A stretch of DNA of 64,000 bases from Zoroaster sp. YZ-2022 (GCA_029582265.1 CM055823.1:23261290-23325289); one strand, 5' to 3'. Shown: positions 1 to 10,418, numbered from the stretch's first letter. Notes: generated from the sequence alone by a model not told the origin. Translations and numbers: made by a program.

Positions 1-163
1 AGGTGACATTATCTTTAGTACATTTTTTGACCTCACTATATCAGACGTGCTCGTTTTATCATGTGGCGCAATTTACAATCAGCAGCTTTTGAATATCGAA
101 TATTCGACTGAAATCAAAATCCGAATATCCGGTTACCAAATTATTTGAAAACGCACAACCCTA
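1..163. mobile_element. hAT-like MITE, 3' part (copy in block 1)
   Basis: The window opens inside a short nonautonomous element whose complete copy lies at 22757-23119. The inner part carries GAATATTCG-type motifs and the end reads CGCACAACCCTA. An 8-bp flank ATTACTGT follows at 164-171. In the complete copy the same 8 bp lies on both sides, which is the target duplication length of hAT transposons. No coding capacity. Confidence 0.75.
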
Positions 164-764
164 ATTACTGTTGCTGCTGCATAAATGAGCCAGAAAGTCT
201 GTTCTGATCGTGATATAGTGTGCCTTTAATGTATGACAAGGGCATTTAAGGCATGATTAATTATGGATGAGCCAAAACAAATTCTTTACCTGGCATACAA
301 ATGATGTACTTGCAAGAGGGTCCTCATCAGTGTGTATTCCTGATGTAGATGCTGCTGCAACCTAACATTAAGAAATCAAAGATAGAAGACACATTATTTA
401 GTAAAAGAATGCCTTCAATGAGGATTTCATTTTGAAAATGAAATTGATGTGGGCGGTAATGACCAAGCAACAAACTGTAATTCCCTTATTAAATGAGCTT
501 ACATGGCAAGAAACAAACACAGTCTCTGCGGCCTTTACATTAAAGGTTGACATACTTTTTACATAGCTATACTTGCATCAATCTATATCTGCAAGAACAC
601 ATACAAACAAAATTATTTGAAGACCTTTCTGGATTTCCTTGTAAACAATGTATGGTAGCATTCATGCTAAACTTGAAAGGCTGCACTGCAGTCATCATTC
701 AGCATCCAGTAATTTTCCTTAATACCAAACTAGACTGCAGTCGCTGCGCTTTTAAACTTACTGA

Positions 765-815
765 GTACTTCATGCGTTTTGCTGATTCAGTTCTTTGGAC
801 CAAAACAACAAAATT
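765..815 (-). pseudogene. Decayed copy of the 54-bp QRTES exon
   Basis: On the minus strand this matches the intact 54-bp exons at 22435-22488 and 47379-47432. The GTAAGT donor survives. The 5' part of the exon, which encodes EEDSQ in the intact copies, is deleted together with the acceptor context. A second decayed copy lies near 23765-23815. The exon is therefore present both in intact and in broken form within copy 2, which points to an internal duplication as well as the large block duplication. Confidence 0.55.
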
Positions 816-905
816 ATCAATGTTCCAATGAAAACAAAAATTAATATCTTTAATATTGTTTGGATTTATTTTAACGTTGAATTTCTGTCTCTGGAGGAAC
901 ATTAA

Positions 906-1348
906 CCCTCCTACTGTTTGACCATTTGAAACCATTCAAAATTTCCACTTACCAAAATGCCCATTGGTTTTGTACACACATGGTGATACCATTTGAACAG
1001 TGTTGGTAGCAAGCTAATTTACTACCATTCAAATACATTCAATAATAATAATAATAATAATGAACATTTGTAATGCGCCGGTATCCATCATAAAAACGAT
1101 GCTCATGGCGCAGCGACACACCAGAGGGTCCATTGATTCACCACTTAGAAGTATCCAAACAAGGTTTTGTATTAGCTGTACTACCATTTGGAAAGATCCA
1201 AACAAGGTTTTGTATTAGCTGACCTACCATTCAAAACCATTTGGGGGAATCAATACTGTACACAGTTATTTCACCATTCAAAACCACAAAAGCGAATGTT
1301 TCAAATGGTGGATCAACTTGTATGAAAAAGGTACCAGAAGTAGGAGGG
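906..1348. mobile_element. piggyBac-like MITE (TTAA target)
   Basis: The ends are inverted: CCCTCCTAC on the left and GTAGGAGGG on the right, flanked by TTAA at 902-905 and 1349-1352. The paralogous site near 23908 in copy 2 has a single TTAA and no insert, which shows the insertion and its target duplication directly. TTAA duplication with CCCT-type termini is characteristic of piggyBac elements. The interior is noncoding and includes a short (AAT)n run and a repeated AACAAGGTTTTGTATTAGCT segment. The movement would have depended on a transposase encoded elsewhere. Confidence 0.85.
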
Positions 1349-1876
1349 TTAATAATTGTTGTTGTTTGAGATTGCCAATACAGTGTAGGGGCTTTAATTG
1401 AGACGTGGCATCACAACATTAGCTAAAAATATTAAAATTGTGATTTTTGATTCTACTGAACAGAGCAGAAAGACTGCTTTCAAATTGTGTATAGACACTA
1501 TTCTAATATTTGTCATTTACAATTGACATAATTAGTGCTAATTTAATATTAGTTAACATAATTTTGTTTTCAATGGCAAGTTATACAATTTTATCTGGTG
1601 TTTATTGACATCAAATATTCAGTGTTATTTCAACTACTCTGATTAGAGTTAATTAATTGTTAATAACAATAAATGAAAATTATTTCTTGAAACTGTGTTC
1701 AAAAAGCAATCTTTCAAACAAATAGAAGGCCATCATTCTTTGTTTAAAAATACAAAGTTCATTTAAAAAGGCAACAAAAATCAAGTTTTTTAAAAACAAT
1801 TTTCACACATTGTCCATAATGCTTTTTGTTCTTAAATATGTAAATCTTTATTGTTGATAATTTATGTCCAACGTAC

Positions 1877-2026
1877 CTTACACAGAACTGATGAAAGCAT
1901 GTTGCATGTCCTTATTTTTTCTATGTTTTCCTGTGCAGCTACATAGTAGGCATTCTGAGTTTCTGACTTATGAGACATTAGTTGGGTAACTTGATGACCC
2001 TCTCTCTGGCTTATAGTGTCAACAGC
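1877..2026 (-). CDS. Exon of tyrosine-recombinase-like gene, C-terminal motif (copy 1)
   Basis: This is a 150-bp open exon on the minus strand, preceded by a TTTCAG acceptor and followed by a GTACGT donor, with 50 codons in phase 0. Residues include REGHQVTQLMSHK and then T..AYYVAAQ. The order L-M-x-H...T...Y-Y resembles the last box of tyrosine recombinases, where a His and the nucleophilic Tyr lie, as in Crypton-type and related domesticated proteins. That assignment is inference from motif memory. It differs from copy 2 by only a few residues, so the coding sequence may have been under constraint. The upstream exons found in copy 2 are missing here, so this copy alone is unlikely to make the full protein. 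Confidence 0.55.
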
Positions 2027-3071
2027 CTGAAACAAATATTTTTTGATCATCATTTTTGGAAGGCTTGCAACTGCAATGATCACCGAAACAAATATTAATT
2101 TGGCAGATATGGCAACTACAGAATCAATCCTCTCATCAGATTTGATATAAAGAAATGCTTTTTGTTCTTAAAGATATAAATCTTTATTGTTTTGAGTTTG
2201 TTCTGAGTTTCTTCAAATGTATGAATATCTTCAAAAATGTCTGGATCTACGGAGCGTTTTCTATGCATGTACTCTCTCCTATTGTAGCATTTTGTATTAC
2301 TCCTGCTCATGGAGCTTATCCAAGCACAATTTTCATTATGATAAGATTCCTTATTTGTTTGATCATCGTCCACGTTAACTGCTCAGCCGTTTCTTAATTG
2401 ATAAATCATATAATAAATATGAATGTGCCATTACAAAGTTTTGCAAATGAGGGGTCAGGGGCACTTGGTAGGGGTGGGTGAAAGGGTTTAAGGGAGATAC
2501 TTGTGTGTTCCCATGGTTACATCTAACAAGAATCCTGCAAAAGCTGTGTGAGGACTATTCCATAAAATACCAGCTTTGGTGGTCATACATATACAGCCAC
2601 CAGCATCTATCATATAACTTATAAACTCGTTTTTCCAATATGAAAGATGACCTGTAATATTTCACTAATTCTCCCCTTGCCTTCACCAAAATCAAGACTG
2701 CTGAAAATCGGTTAGGCTTGAATTTTACTGCGCAGCTTGCCAAAAATAAGACTTATAATTACCTGTTTCAATTCCCCTTTGGACTTGTCCAAAAAATCAC
2801 TGATGTATTTCCATCAATGATGAGTCCTGAAGTTGTAAATAACATTCATTTTCACTGAAACACATTTAACTTTGTAGGCTACAGTCCAGTGAGGAAATAA
2901 ATATACTTACCGAGCAATTGATTTGTTTCAAAAGAGATAAAGATTTTGTTCAAGAACCGCTATAACTTTAATCTTTTAAACATATTTATAGAGGAAGACG
3001 ATCAGAGCATACTGATCGCAACGTCAAGTTGTAACCAACCGGTTCTTTTCAGAACTGTTTACAGTACTATG

Positions 3072-3430
3072 GTGTGCTATGGTCGAGCGGTTTAGTGCAT
3101 CGGATTTGTATTCTGATGGCTGAGTCGTCAGAATGTGGGTTCGAATCCCAACCGCGACCATGGTGCTTGTGTCCTTGAGCAAGACACTTTACCATAACTG
3201 CTTCTCTCCACCCAGGGGTAAATGGGTACCTGTGAGGGCAGAGTTGGTTGTTGTGTTTGATTAGTCCATATGCGCTGAAATGGCAGCAATTGAGCTGATA
3301 TACTCTTCAGGGAGCTGAGATGGTTTCACGAATGATTTATGAGCCTGATGAGCAGGGGTAATAATGTAATGCGCCTTGAGCACCAGTTTGGTGGATATGT
3401 GCGCTATATAAGTCGTCGTCGTCGTCGTTT
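3072..3430 (+). mobile_element. tRNA-derived SINE (family 1), orthologous in copies 1 and 3
   Basis: The 5' head is tRNA-like, with an A-box-like TGGTCGAGCGG and a B-box GGTTCGAATCC. Next comes a body containing GTGTCCTTGAGCAAGACAC, a motif shared by many metazoan SINE families, then a tail ending GCGCTATATAAGT and a (CGT)n run. The same SINE sits at the matching place in copy 3 (54062-54425) with the same upstream flank, so it was there before those two copies separated. The head is not a functional tRNA. Confidence 0.85.
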
Positions 3431-3694
3431 TCAGCACAATTCTAAATAACAGGAAGAAATAATTTATGAAGGAATTATGTAAAAGCTACATTCAGTTTTC
3501 AAATGATACACACACATGCACTTAAAACAAAAGGTTACAAATCAGGTTTGTACCAATGCAGTATATGGTTAAAACTGTGCTGCATATACAAGTTAGCTCT
3601 GGTTACCATGGTGAACAGGCAAAAACATGCTCGTCAAGCTCTTGTGAGACATCACCAAATTACAGGGCATGTGAGGGTAGCTTGATATTGTGTT
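3431..3694. other. Unassigned AT-rich spacer
   Basis: Two overlapping ORFs of 60-65 codons occur here, but neither has recognisable motifs nor splice context. I see no feature I can name between the SINE tail and the next repeat. Confidence 0.4.
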
Positions 3695-3851
3695 TGAAAA
3701 GCCTCCAAAGTGCTATACGGTTGGTTGGGGCTGCATACTACACAGGGAGCTGAGAAAGACTACAGGAATGATTGGCCCATGACCAGGGGTAACAGTGAAG
3801 CCCATTGGGACATTATGTGAACTGTACCATATAATAATTAAATATTATTAT
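3695..3851 (+). mobile_element. SINE 3' fragment (second family), target of the DDE transposon
   Basis: This piece (GTGAGGGTAG through ACCATATAATAATTAAATATTATTA) closely matches 41300-41485. Both copies run on into AAAATCAATTATTTAATACAAA, but here that continuation is displaced to about 6208 by the transposon at 3853-6198. The copy at 41300 therefore shows the uninterrupted target. Confidence 0.7.
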
Positions 3852-3852
3852 A

Positions 3853-6198
3853 TGTTTTCCCGGCCAATTTCAACAAAAAATCATTCAATTTCATCAACAC
3901 GCTTTCAAATTCACGCGATTTTGATAATTCAATCCAACTAGGGTTTCTCTTTCGATATTATTGCATTCAATTTCGTTTTCGTGCACACATGATTTCTTTC
4001 TTTTCTTTTTATTTCGTTTATAGGCATTCAAATCTACAAGATCACCAATCTTATGTTGAATATCTACCACATTTTCGCAATAGGTGCAATCAAATTCAGA
4101 GTTGTCGAAGCGCACAGGATTTTGTAGCTGTTGTTTCTTTTCTTTTTCGTTTATGGGCAATGCATTTCAACATTTTAGCGTTCAAATTCAACATGAGTAT
4201 GATACGGCTTATTTGAGTTTAAAGTTAGCAATTGTTCTTTTACTGACAGTTTTTGTTCCATGTTTTATGCGTTTCCATGTTTTGAGTTTCATTTAATTCT
4301 TGTTGTTTGTCTTAATTGCAATAATTGTTCCTTTTGCGTTTGTTACCCCATGACTAAACTTTAAATATTGTTTCTAAAAGGCAGTTAAATAAAGTTAAAA
4401 CAATTATGGCCCATAAGTATGAAATTAATACACAATTATTTGCTCTTGCCTTGTTACTGCTTACATTGGTCTTTACTTATTTTTTTGGTCGTCTTCTTTA
4501 TTCATTTATGTTCAGACCATGTCAAATTACAAATTAACAAATGATTTTTTTTTATAAACAAAAGCTTATAATTATAAGGGGGCATCGTTATAAAAATTAA
4601 ATATTGTTGTTGTTTCCCTGTGGATTTTTTTTACAGGTCCTTTCTTTTTCTGTTTATTTCGTCTATAATTGTACGTTTATCTGAAATTGGTTTCTTTAAC
4701 CTTCAATGTTTTGACGTGCTAGGCATCTGGGCATGTAAGTTTGGCTGTTGTTGTACCATCTCACGCACTTTTCATGAGTTATTTGTCCCACATTCTGTTG
4801 AGCCACTTCTTGAATGAGATCACCCCTCCACTGTTGAAGATTCACTCCTGCTTCATGTGCTGCGTTCCTGTCCCCTACTCGTAGCTGCCATTCTGGGAGG
4901 GCCAAATCTCTTTTGACACCAGCTGTGAATAACGAATGGGCCATTTCTGTCATGTTCAGGAATGGTGAGTAGGGTGGTAGACGCTTCAACTGGATCTGCT
5001 GGTTGATTCCTGCTGGGAGCTGGGCGCGTACATGGGGTCTGGCATTGTCGTACACAAGAAAGACTGGCTCATCTGCAGGGAACATATTTTCGCACTCACG
5101 AGCTGTGTCAGCCAGAAACTCTTCAAATCTTTCTCTCGTAACAGTCTCAAAGGCTATTCGGTGGTGTACAAGACCAATCTCCCCAGAAACAGCAGTTGCG
5201 TCCGCGTTGTGCGTGTACCACGCGTCTCGCTGGGATAGGATACCGCGAGGGGCTCTTCCAAAAGAGCGTCTCGTCCATAATATGTTGTAGCCAGTTTCGT
5301 CGATGAACACGCAGTGGCCGACAACTCCATACTGCATGAACCACTGCGCGTACTCTTCACGCATATCGAGTACTCTGGGCGAGTTGCGGGCATCAGGCAC
5401 GTCCTCTGCAAGTTTAAGGGTCATGAGCATGCCATCCAGGGTTCTGGCAATAGTGCTGGGAGACATGGTTGGTTTGTCTGGTAGAGAGTGTTGGAGTTCA
5501 TCTTTCATCTGAATTAGTGTTAGTAGAGGGTTGTCGTCCAGCAATCGCTCCAGCTCATCTCGCATCTCCTGATCTATCTTGGTGTTGTGTGCCCCTCCCG
5601 TAGGCAACTTCTCGTGACAACCGGTACGCAAGTATGTAGCCACGATGGACCTTGCGGTAGATCTCTTGATGCCGAGAGTGTCTGCCAAGTCTAAGTAGTC
5701 AGCCTGATTGTTCTCGAATGCTTCAACCAGCCTCCCTCTATCTACATTATTCACTCTTCTGTAATGACCACGGGCAGCCATCTTTGCTTCAGAAATCGTC
5801 TATTTACTGAGAGGTGTATAACTCGGAACTAGTGTAGAAATGATTTCTCCTCAGAATATCCTGCCTTTATTTATAGGCAAATACGAACCAGAAAGCACAT
5901 ATCACAGAAACGAATTTGAATGCACACATTTGGAAAATGGTTGCTCATTGATGAAATTGAATAGTCGACCAGCCTGTTCTGCTGGCTTTGACGAAATTGA
6001 ATGATCTTATTTGTCGAGTGAATGCTCAAGTGTTGAAATTGAATGATCTTATTTGTCGAGCGAATGCTCAGGTGGTGAAATTGAATGACTCTTTTTAACT
6101 GTTGAATGCTGATGTAGCTGAGCATTTATTTTCAAACGAAATTGAATGAGCCGGGTATCAAATTGAATGATTTTTTTCCGAAATTGGCCGGGAAAACC
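3853..6198 (-). mobile_element. IS630/Tc1/mariner-superfamily transposon, apparently complete
   Basis: The ends are inverted repeats of about 35 bp: GTTTTCCCGGCCAATTTC leads on the left and its complement closes the right, followed by matching AAAAAATCATTCAATTT-type sequence. TA flanks both ends (3851-3852 and 6199-6200), and the paralogous site near 41480 lacks the insert. Subterminal regions repeat the GAAATTGAATGA motif several times, a plausible transposase-binding array. The 2.35-kb element carries one 361-codon transposase on the minus strand. Intact TIRs, target site and ORF together suggest recent activity. Confidence 0.9.
4696..5781 (-). CDS. DDE transposase (IS630/Tc1/mariner superfamily)
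   Basis: This 361-residue single-exon ORF encodes a cut-and-paste transposase acting on the TIRs at 3853 and 6198. Residues about 10-60 form helix-turn-helix DNA-binding sequence (YLDLADTLGIKRSTARSIV). The catalytic core follows: first Asp in VFIDETGYN, second Asp in VYDNARPH, and the acidic residue in PYSPFLNMTEMAHS, about 33 residues after the second Asp. The last motif departs from the more usual PYSPxLNPIE form. The start Met is followed by basic residues, and no upstream in-frame extension is needed. No stop or frameshift interrupts it, unlike every other transposase in this window. Clade within the superfamily is not assigned. Confidence 0.88.
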   Translation of the reverse strand: MAARGHYRRVNNVDRGRLVEAFENNQADYLDLADTLGIKRSTARSIVATYLRTGCHEKLPTGGAHNTKIDQEMRDELERLLDDNPLLTLIQMKDELQHSLPDKPTMSPSTIARTLDGMLMTLKLAEDVPDARNSPRVLDMREEYAQWFMQYGVVGHCVFIDETGYNILWTRRSFGRAPRGILSQRDAWYTHNADATAVSGEIGLVHHRIAFETVTRERFEEFLADTARECENMFPADEPVFLVYDNARPHVRAQLPAGINQQIQLKRLPPYSPFLNMTEMAHSLFTAGVKRDLALPEWQLRVGDRNAAHEAGVNLQQWRGDLIQEVAQQNVGQITHEKCVRWYNNSQTYMPRCLARQNIEG

Positions 6199-6415
6199 TA
6201 TATTATTGCAAAATCAATTATTTAATACAAACCTGCTTGGGTTTCATTTCACAGTTACAACCACTGAGCAGGACAGGGTTTAGTGGTCTGTACTCACAGT
6301 GTAATGTTTTCCTCCTGGTAGTCTACCAACCAATTGGCAGCGCCATCCTTATCAGTAAGGGCAACACAAAATTATTTTAAGAAGCTATCATCAACTGGAG
6401 TGAAATAATAATATT

Positions 6416-6766
6416 AATAATGTGTGGACTTAATTATATAGCGCACGTATCCACAAACTGAGTGGTGCTCAATGCGCATTATATTACTACACCTGCTTAT
6501 AAAGCTCATAAATCATTCCTGAAACCATCTCAGCTCCCTGGGGAGTATACAGCTCAATTGCTGCCATTACAGCGCATATATGGCTAATTAATCAACCAAC
6601 TCTGCCCTTACAGGTACCCATTTAACCCCTGGGTGGAGAGAAGCAATTATGGTTAAGTGTCTTGCTCAAGGACACAAGTGTCACGGCCGGGATTCGAACC
6701 CACATTCTGCTGCTAACACCAGAACTTGAGTCCGGTAAGCTAGACCGCTCGGCCACGATACCCCAC
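6416..6766 (-). mobile_element. tRNA-derived SINE (family 1), minus orientation
   Basis: Read on the minus strand this is the same SINE family as 3072-3430. It has the tRNA-like head with GGTTCGAATCCC-type B box near 6690, the CCTTGAGCAAGACACTT body motif near 6660, and the GCGCTATATAA tail near 6440, preceded by an (AAT)-rich flank. It has diverged clearly from the copies in the duplicated blocks. Confidence 0.82.
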
Positions 6767-6952
6767 AGAAAGAGCACAGATGATACTCATAACCAGCTGG
6801 GAGGGTTTTCTGAAGAACGAACAAAAGGAAAAATAAAAATGTAACAAAAAACAATAAACATTTCACAAATGTGAACATCAGATCAACATTTCAATAGTTT
6901 ATTTAATACTCAGCCATTTATTTATTTTATTTATACATATTTGTTTTATTTA

Positions 6953-7445
6953 AGACCATGTAATGTGATGATTAGTAATACTTGTACACTGAACATGTAA
7001 GCATCAGTAAGACCATGTAATGTGATGATTAGTAATACTTGTACACTGAACATGTAAGCATCAGTAATTAGACCATGCAATGTGATGATTAGTAATACTT
7101 GTACACTGAACATGTAAGAATCAGTAAGACCATGTAATGTGATGATTAGTAATACTTGTACACTGAACATGTAAGCATCAGTAAGACCGTGTAATGTGAT
7201 GATTAGTAATACTTGTATACTGAACATGTAAGCATCAGTAAGACCGTGTAATGTGATGATTAGTAATACTTGTACACTGAACATGTAAGCATCAGTAAGA
7301 CCATGTAATGTGATGATTAGTAATACTTGTACACTGAACATATGTAAGCATCAGTAAGACCATGTAATGTGATGATTAGTAATACTTGTACACTGAACAT
7401 GTAAGAATCAGTAAGACCATGTAATGTGATGATTAGTAATACTTG
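6953..7445. repeat. 57-bp minisatellite, left half
   Basis: About eight and a half head-to-tail units of 57 bp with high identity contain GACCATGTAATGTGATGATT and TTGTACACTGAACATGTAAG. Two units carry a 2-bp length change. Because 57 is a multiple of three, the minus strand is open across many units as a repeating 19-residue pattern, but no start context, flanking exon or protein family supports translation. The array is interrupted at 7446 by an LTR retrotransposon and resumes at 16567. Confidence 0.95.
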
Positions 7446-7559
7446 TGTAGCCAGCATGCATCACTCATAACATGGCCGCTATGCCTATATGTGAACTCGT
7501 GTTGCTACTAAATAAAGCTTGACTAGCGTTCAACATAACGGAGTCTACAACATTCTTTA
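7446..7559 (+). repeat. 5' LTR with internal deletion
   Basis: It starts TGTAGC and ends CATTCTTTA, matching the 3' LTR closely except for a gap of about 33 bp right after the first six bases. It includes AATAAAG, a possible polyadenylation signal. The missing segment lies at the start of U3, so transcription from this copy may be impaired. Confidence 0.85.
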
Positions 7560-7577
7560 TGGTGTCAGTAAGTACTG
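7560..7577 (+). promoter_or_regulatory. Primer-binding site
   Basis: TGGTGTCAG begins directly after the 5' LTR, as expected for pairing with the CCA end of a tRNA primer. The complement would end CTGACACCA. The tRNA species is not identified. Confidence 0.65.
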
Positions 7578-7593
7578 GAACTGTTTCTTAATC

Positions 7594-8247
7594 ATGGCCA
7601 CTTTCGGCAATATTGGAGAGTTTTGTGAGAAGAAAGAGACATGGAAAATGTACACTGATCGTCTCGGCGAATATTTCACGGCGAACAATATCACTGACGC
7701 AACACGTAAAAGGGCCATACTCAACTCTGTCGTTGGTTCACAAATGTATAAGCTGATCACCAATCTTCTTGCCCCTAAGAAACCAAACGAAGCTACATAC
7801 CAAGAATTAGTGGATAGACTAGAGAAGCATTTCAAACCTACAAAGTCTAGCATCATTGCTCGCTTCCAATTCAACAGCCGCTACCGGCGGTCTGCTGAAT
7901 CAATCGCCGAATATTTAGCAGCCTTACGTGCACTTGCAAGTGACTGTAACTATGGTCAAAATCTTGATGAAATGCTGAGAGACCGGCTTGTTTGTGGTGT
8001 GCGGGATGAACGAATCCCGAAATCCCTGCTTGCTCAACCAGAGGACAAACTTGATCTCAAGCGCTCAGTGGAACTTGCACAATTAATGCAGCTCGCAGGT
8101 GACCAGGCCAAAATGTTGACAGCCTCTTCCAGCGCCATTGCAGAATCAAGTAACAGCGTCAATGCTTTTAAAAAGAAACAAGCCCAACGCCCCAACAAGT
8201 TGAACCAATGGCAGAAATCTGCACGCAGTAGACCTACACAGCAACAA
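7594..8247 (+). pseudogene. gag: gag, N-terminal part (capsid region)
   Basis: The reading frame opens before 7594. I place the start at the Met of MATFGNIGEF because of its position after the LTR and primer site. The product is a helical capsid-type Gag: residues with EYFTANNI, KLITNLLAP and LVDRLEKHFKP are typical of Ty3/gypsy Gag. The frame runs up to a Gln-rich stretch and is broken at 8248 by the CACTA-like insertion. The zinc-knuckle part of Gag lies beyond that insertion, at about 12740-12900. Confidence 0.85.
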
Positions 8248-8520
8248 CACTGTAAACATAAATTAGTCATTTTGACTAATAAAAATTAGTCCTGCCCTAC
8301 GTCTGAAATGACTAATAAAAATTAGTCAGACAAGCCAGATGACTAACATTAATTAGTCAAATACAAGACAAATATTAGTCAAATGTGACTTATTTTAATT
8401 AGTCATCTGACTAAATCCAAAAACGTCTGAAATGACTAAACGTTAGTCATCTGACTTTTGCAATTAGTCATTCAAAATGATGACTAATCACATTAGTCAC
8501 ACGACTAAGGCTTCATTTCA
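8248..8520. repeat. Left subterminal TTAGTCA array
   Basis: More than a dozen TTAGTCA or TGACTAA words in both orientations occur in about 270 bp. The matching array at the other end is 12560-12737. Such arrays are binding sites for element-encoded proteins in plant CACTA elements; that role here is inferred. Confidence 0.85.
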
Positions 8521-8672
8521 TGTAAAAACAAAAGAAATTAAGCAAATTAAATCATATAATTTTGTCAAAAATATTTATTTCAATGTAATCGGGTTTTACC
8601 TTCACTTCACTGTGTAACAAAATGTGTATACTCTTAAAAGAAAGTTTGAATACATTGCATCTTCACAAAGAC

Positions 8673-8863
8673 CTTGTATTACGGGTTACACCACGTTGAG
8701 GTATCATGCAGCTTTAAAAGTGTATTTTTTTCCTTTTTTTTCTTAGATATGTGATGTGTCATACATCACATAACGGTATCTAAAAAAAAAATTAAAAAAT
8801 AAATAAATAAAACACTTTTAAAGCTGCATGATACCTCAACGAGGTATAACCCGTAATACAAAG
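8673..8863. mobile_element. Palindromic MITE
   Basis: Arms of about 70 bp are near-perfect inverted repeats: TTGTATTACGGGTTA and TTGAGGTATCATGCAGCTTT on the left, with their complements on the right. A smaller inverted repeat (GTGATGTGTCATACATCAC) sits at the centre. It is noncoding and would fold into a long hairpin. Confidence 0.85.
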
Positions 8864-9733
8864 TCTTGTTCTTTGGGTTGAATAAAAGTACATTAATAAA
8901 ACATAATAACTATAAAGTAAAAAAAGTAAATTAAATATATCCACAAGTTCAGCTTCAGTGAATCTCTTCAAATTGCAATAAGTTGGCAAAACAGCAAAAC
9001 AAATGTAGACACGAGGAATATATGCCACATCTGTTTATTACCCCACCCCCCAGTAGTTGGGTTGCAACAGCAAAGGCGGAGATAATAAGCGCACCCCCCA
9101 CACACACACACAATAGTAGTACATACATTTTTGCAATCCAGGTTTCCAGGTTTCTTAGTGGCAAGTAAATTTAGTAACTTACAATTTTGTGCAGTAAATA
9201 TAAAAACCAAGTTCAAATATAATGCAACTATAATGTAGCACAAGTTATTGTAAAAATAAAAGTATAACTGGTTTGCATTTAAACTTATAAACTGAGTGAT
9301 AAAATGACAAATGTAATCGAATGAGTCAGAGTGTAACAAACCTCATACATGTATACCATTACTCAAATTAAATTACAAATTTAAATAAGGTTTGGCCCTT
9401 CCAGACATTGCTTATTACCTTATAAAATTAGGGTGATATTGCAAAGGAACATTATTTTGGCAAGTGATTTTCCGTTTTAATGAAAAAGGCAAGAATAAAT
9501 CTCACGAATAGCACCATAACTGATTCCAAATGTGTTGTAAATTGAAAACCAGGGAGTCTTAATTCTTTTCACACATTCAGTGAATTCAAAAGACACCAAG
9601 ACAACCCTCTGGCTAAAACCATGTTGTTGGTCACATTACTTGTCAAGATGCTGGTTTAATCTCTCAAGTAATGTGACCACTGCACGTTCGATCTTCACAT
9701 TATCCTGTACAAGTGTACATTCAGGATAACTTT

Positions 9734-9829
9734 CTAGAAGAAGGTTAGCGTCTTCTTAAAACTTGCTGGATATGCCAAGTTGAAAATATAAAAACAGGCC
9801 AGGTATCCGAGAGGTCCGAATCGTCTCAT
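9734..9829 (-). CDS. Possible 3' coding piece of the gene inside the CACTA-like element
   Basis: On the minus strand the frame contains LGYLACFYIFNLAYP followed by FKKTLTFF and a stop. The pattern aromatic-rich FxFNxxYPxxxKxTLxF recurs near the C terminus of a large family of uncharacterised invertebrate and fish proteins that I recall but cannot name precisely. Splice borders joining it to the upstream exons are unclear, and an upstream stop limits the frame. Treat it as a remnant of the same gene. Confidence 0.4.
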   Translation of the reverse strand: MRRFGPLGYLACFYIFNLAYPASFKKTLTFF

Positions 9830-10418
9830 TTAATGTATGGTGCGCCATCTTCCTGTATATCAATGAGAACATAAAACCAAAAAATACTTTACAATTAGAT
9901 TGTGCGATGTCTTTTAGGCAAATTATGTCTTTTAGGCAAATGATATTCAACAGATGTTTTGTGAGCGCAACAGCTCCAGTTCCAATGTAGCAGAAAAGGA
10001 GGTCACAACCAAAAACCAGTGGTTGAACTGCCACTATGCTTTTGAACAGCTCTCAACATGAATCAGGAGACAGCTCCTCATTGAGGTGTAAAAGCATGAA
10101 AGAGTAAATCTTGCTGGAATGCCCATGAACTACAGGGCTGGTGTTACCACTGCAGTAAAAAGTTCAAATTGGGTATAAGCATTCTCAGAGTATACTGACT
10201 GGAATGTCGAATATAAAAGAATTCTCAAAACCACTTCACTCCAAAGGAGTATATGCAGTTTCACAGCGTTCCATATAAGGTACCCCAAAACACCTTAGAT
10301 TGTTTATAAACTACAGAAGCCTCAATTTATTTTTAAATGTTTAATTTATTCAATACAATATTTTCAAGCTACACTGTAGTTCTTTGCATATCAAACACAA
10401 CACACATTATGTACTTAC

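Larger units (their letters stand above)
164..3071 (-). repeat. Copy 1 of the duplicated multi-exon block
   Basis: This stretch aligns over most of its length with 23128-26958 plus 33025-38060 (copy 2) and with 50751-54061 (copy 3). Relative to copies 2 and 3 it lacks the segment corresponding to about 24860-26800. The block is gene-derived: on the minus strand it holds a well-preserved 150-bp exon (1877-2026), a decayed short exon (about 765-815) and a short exon-like piece at 2652-2700 with AG and GT borders. The rest is AT-rich intron-like DNA. It is probably a pseudogene copy, because the HKT and FVGTGGKP exons of copy 2 fall in the missing segment. Confidence 0.75.

Noticed and set aside
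3072..3165. Functional tRNA gene
   Set aside because: A and B boxes are present, but the body and tail of a SINE follow directly, and the same unit recurs at 6416, 33946 and 54062.
5003..5512. Plus-strand ORFs of 68-95 codons within the transposase
   Set aside because: They are antisense shadows of the intact 361-codon transposase and carry no motif.
6946..7341. 131-codon repetitive protein on the minus strand
   Set aside because: It is produced by a 57-bp tandem array whose length is a multiple of three. Indels in some units break the frame and no start or partner exon is present.
6953..7445. CRISPR array
   Set aside because: The units are contiguous and identical with no unique spacers, and the DNA is eukaryotic.
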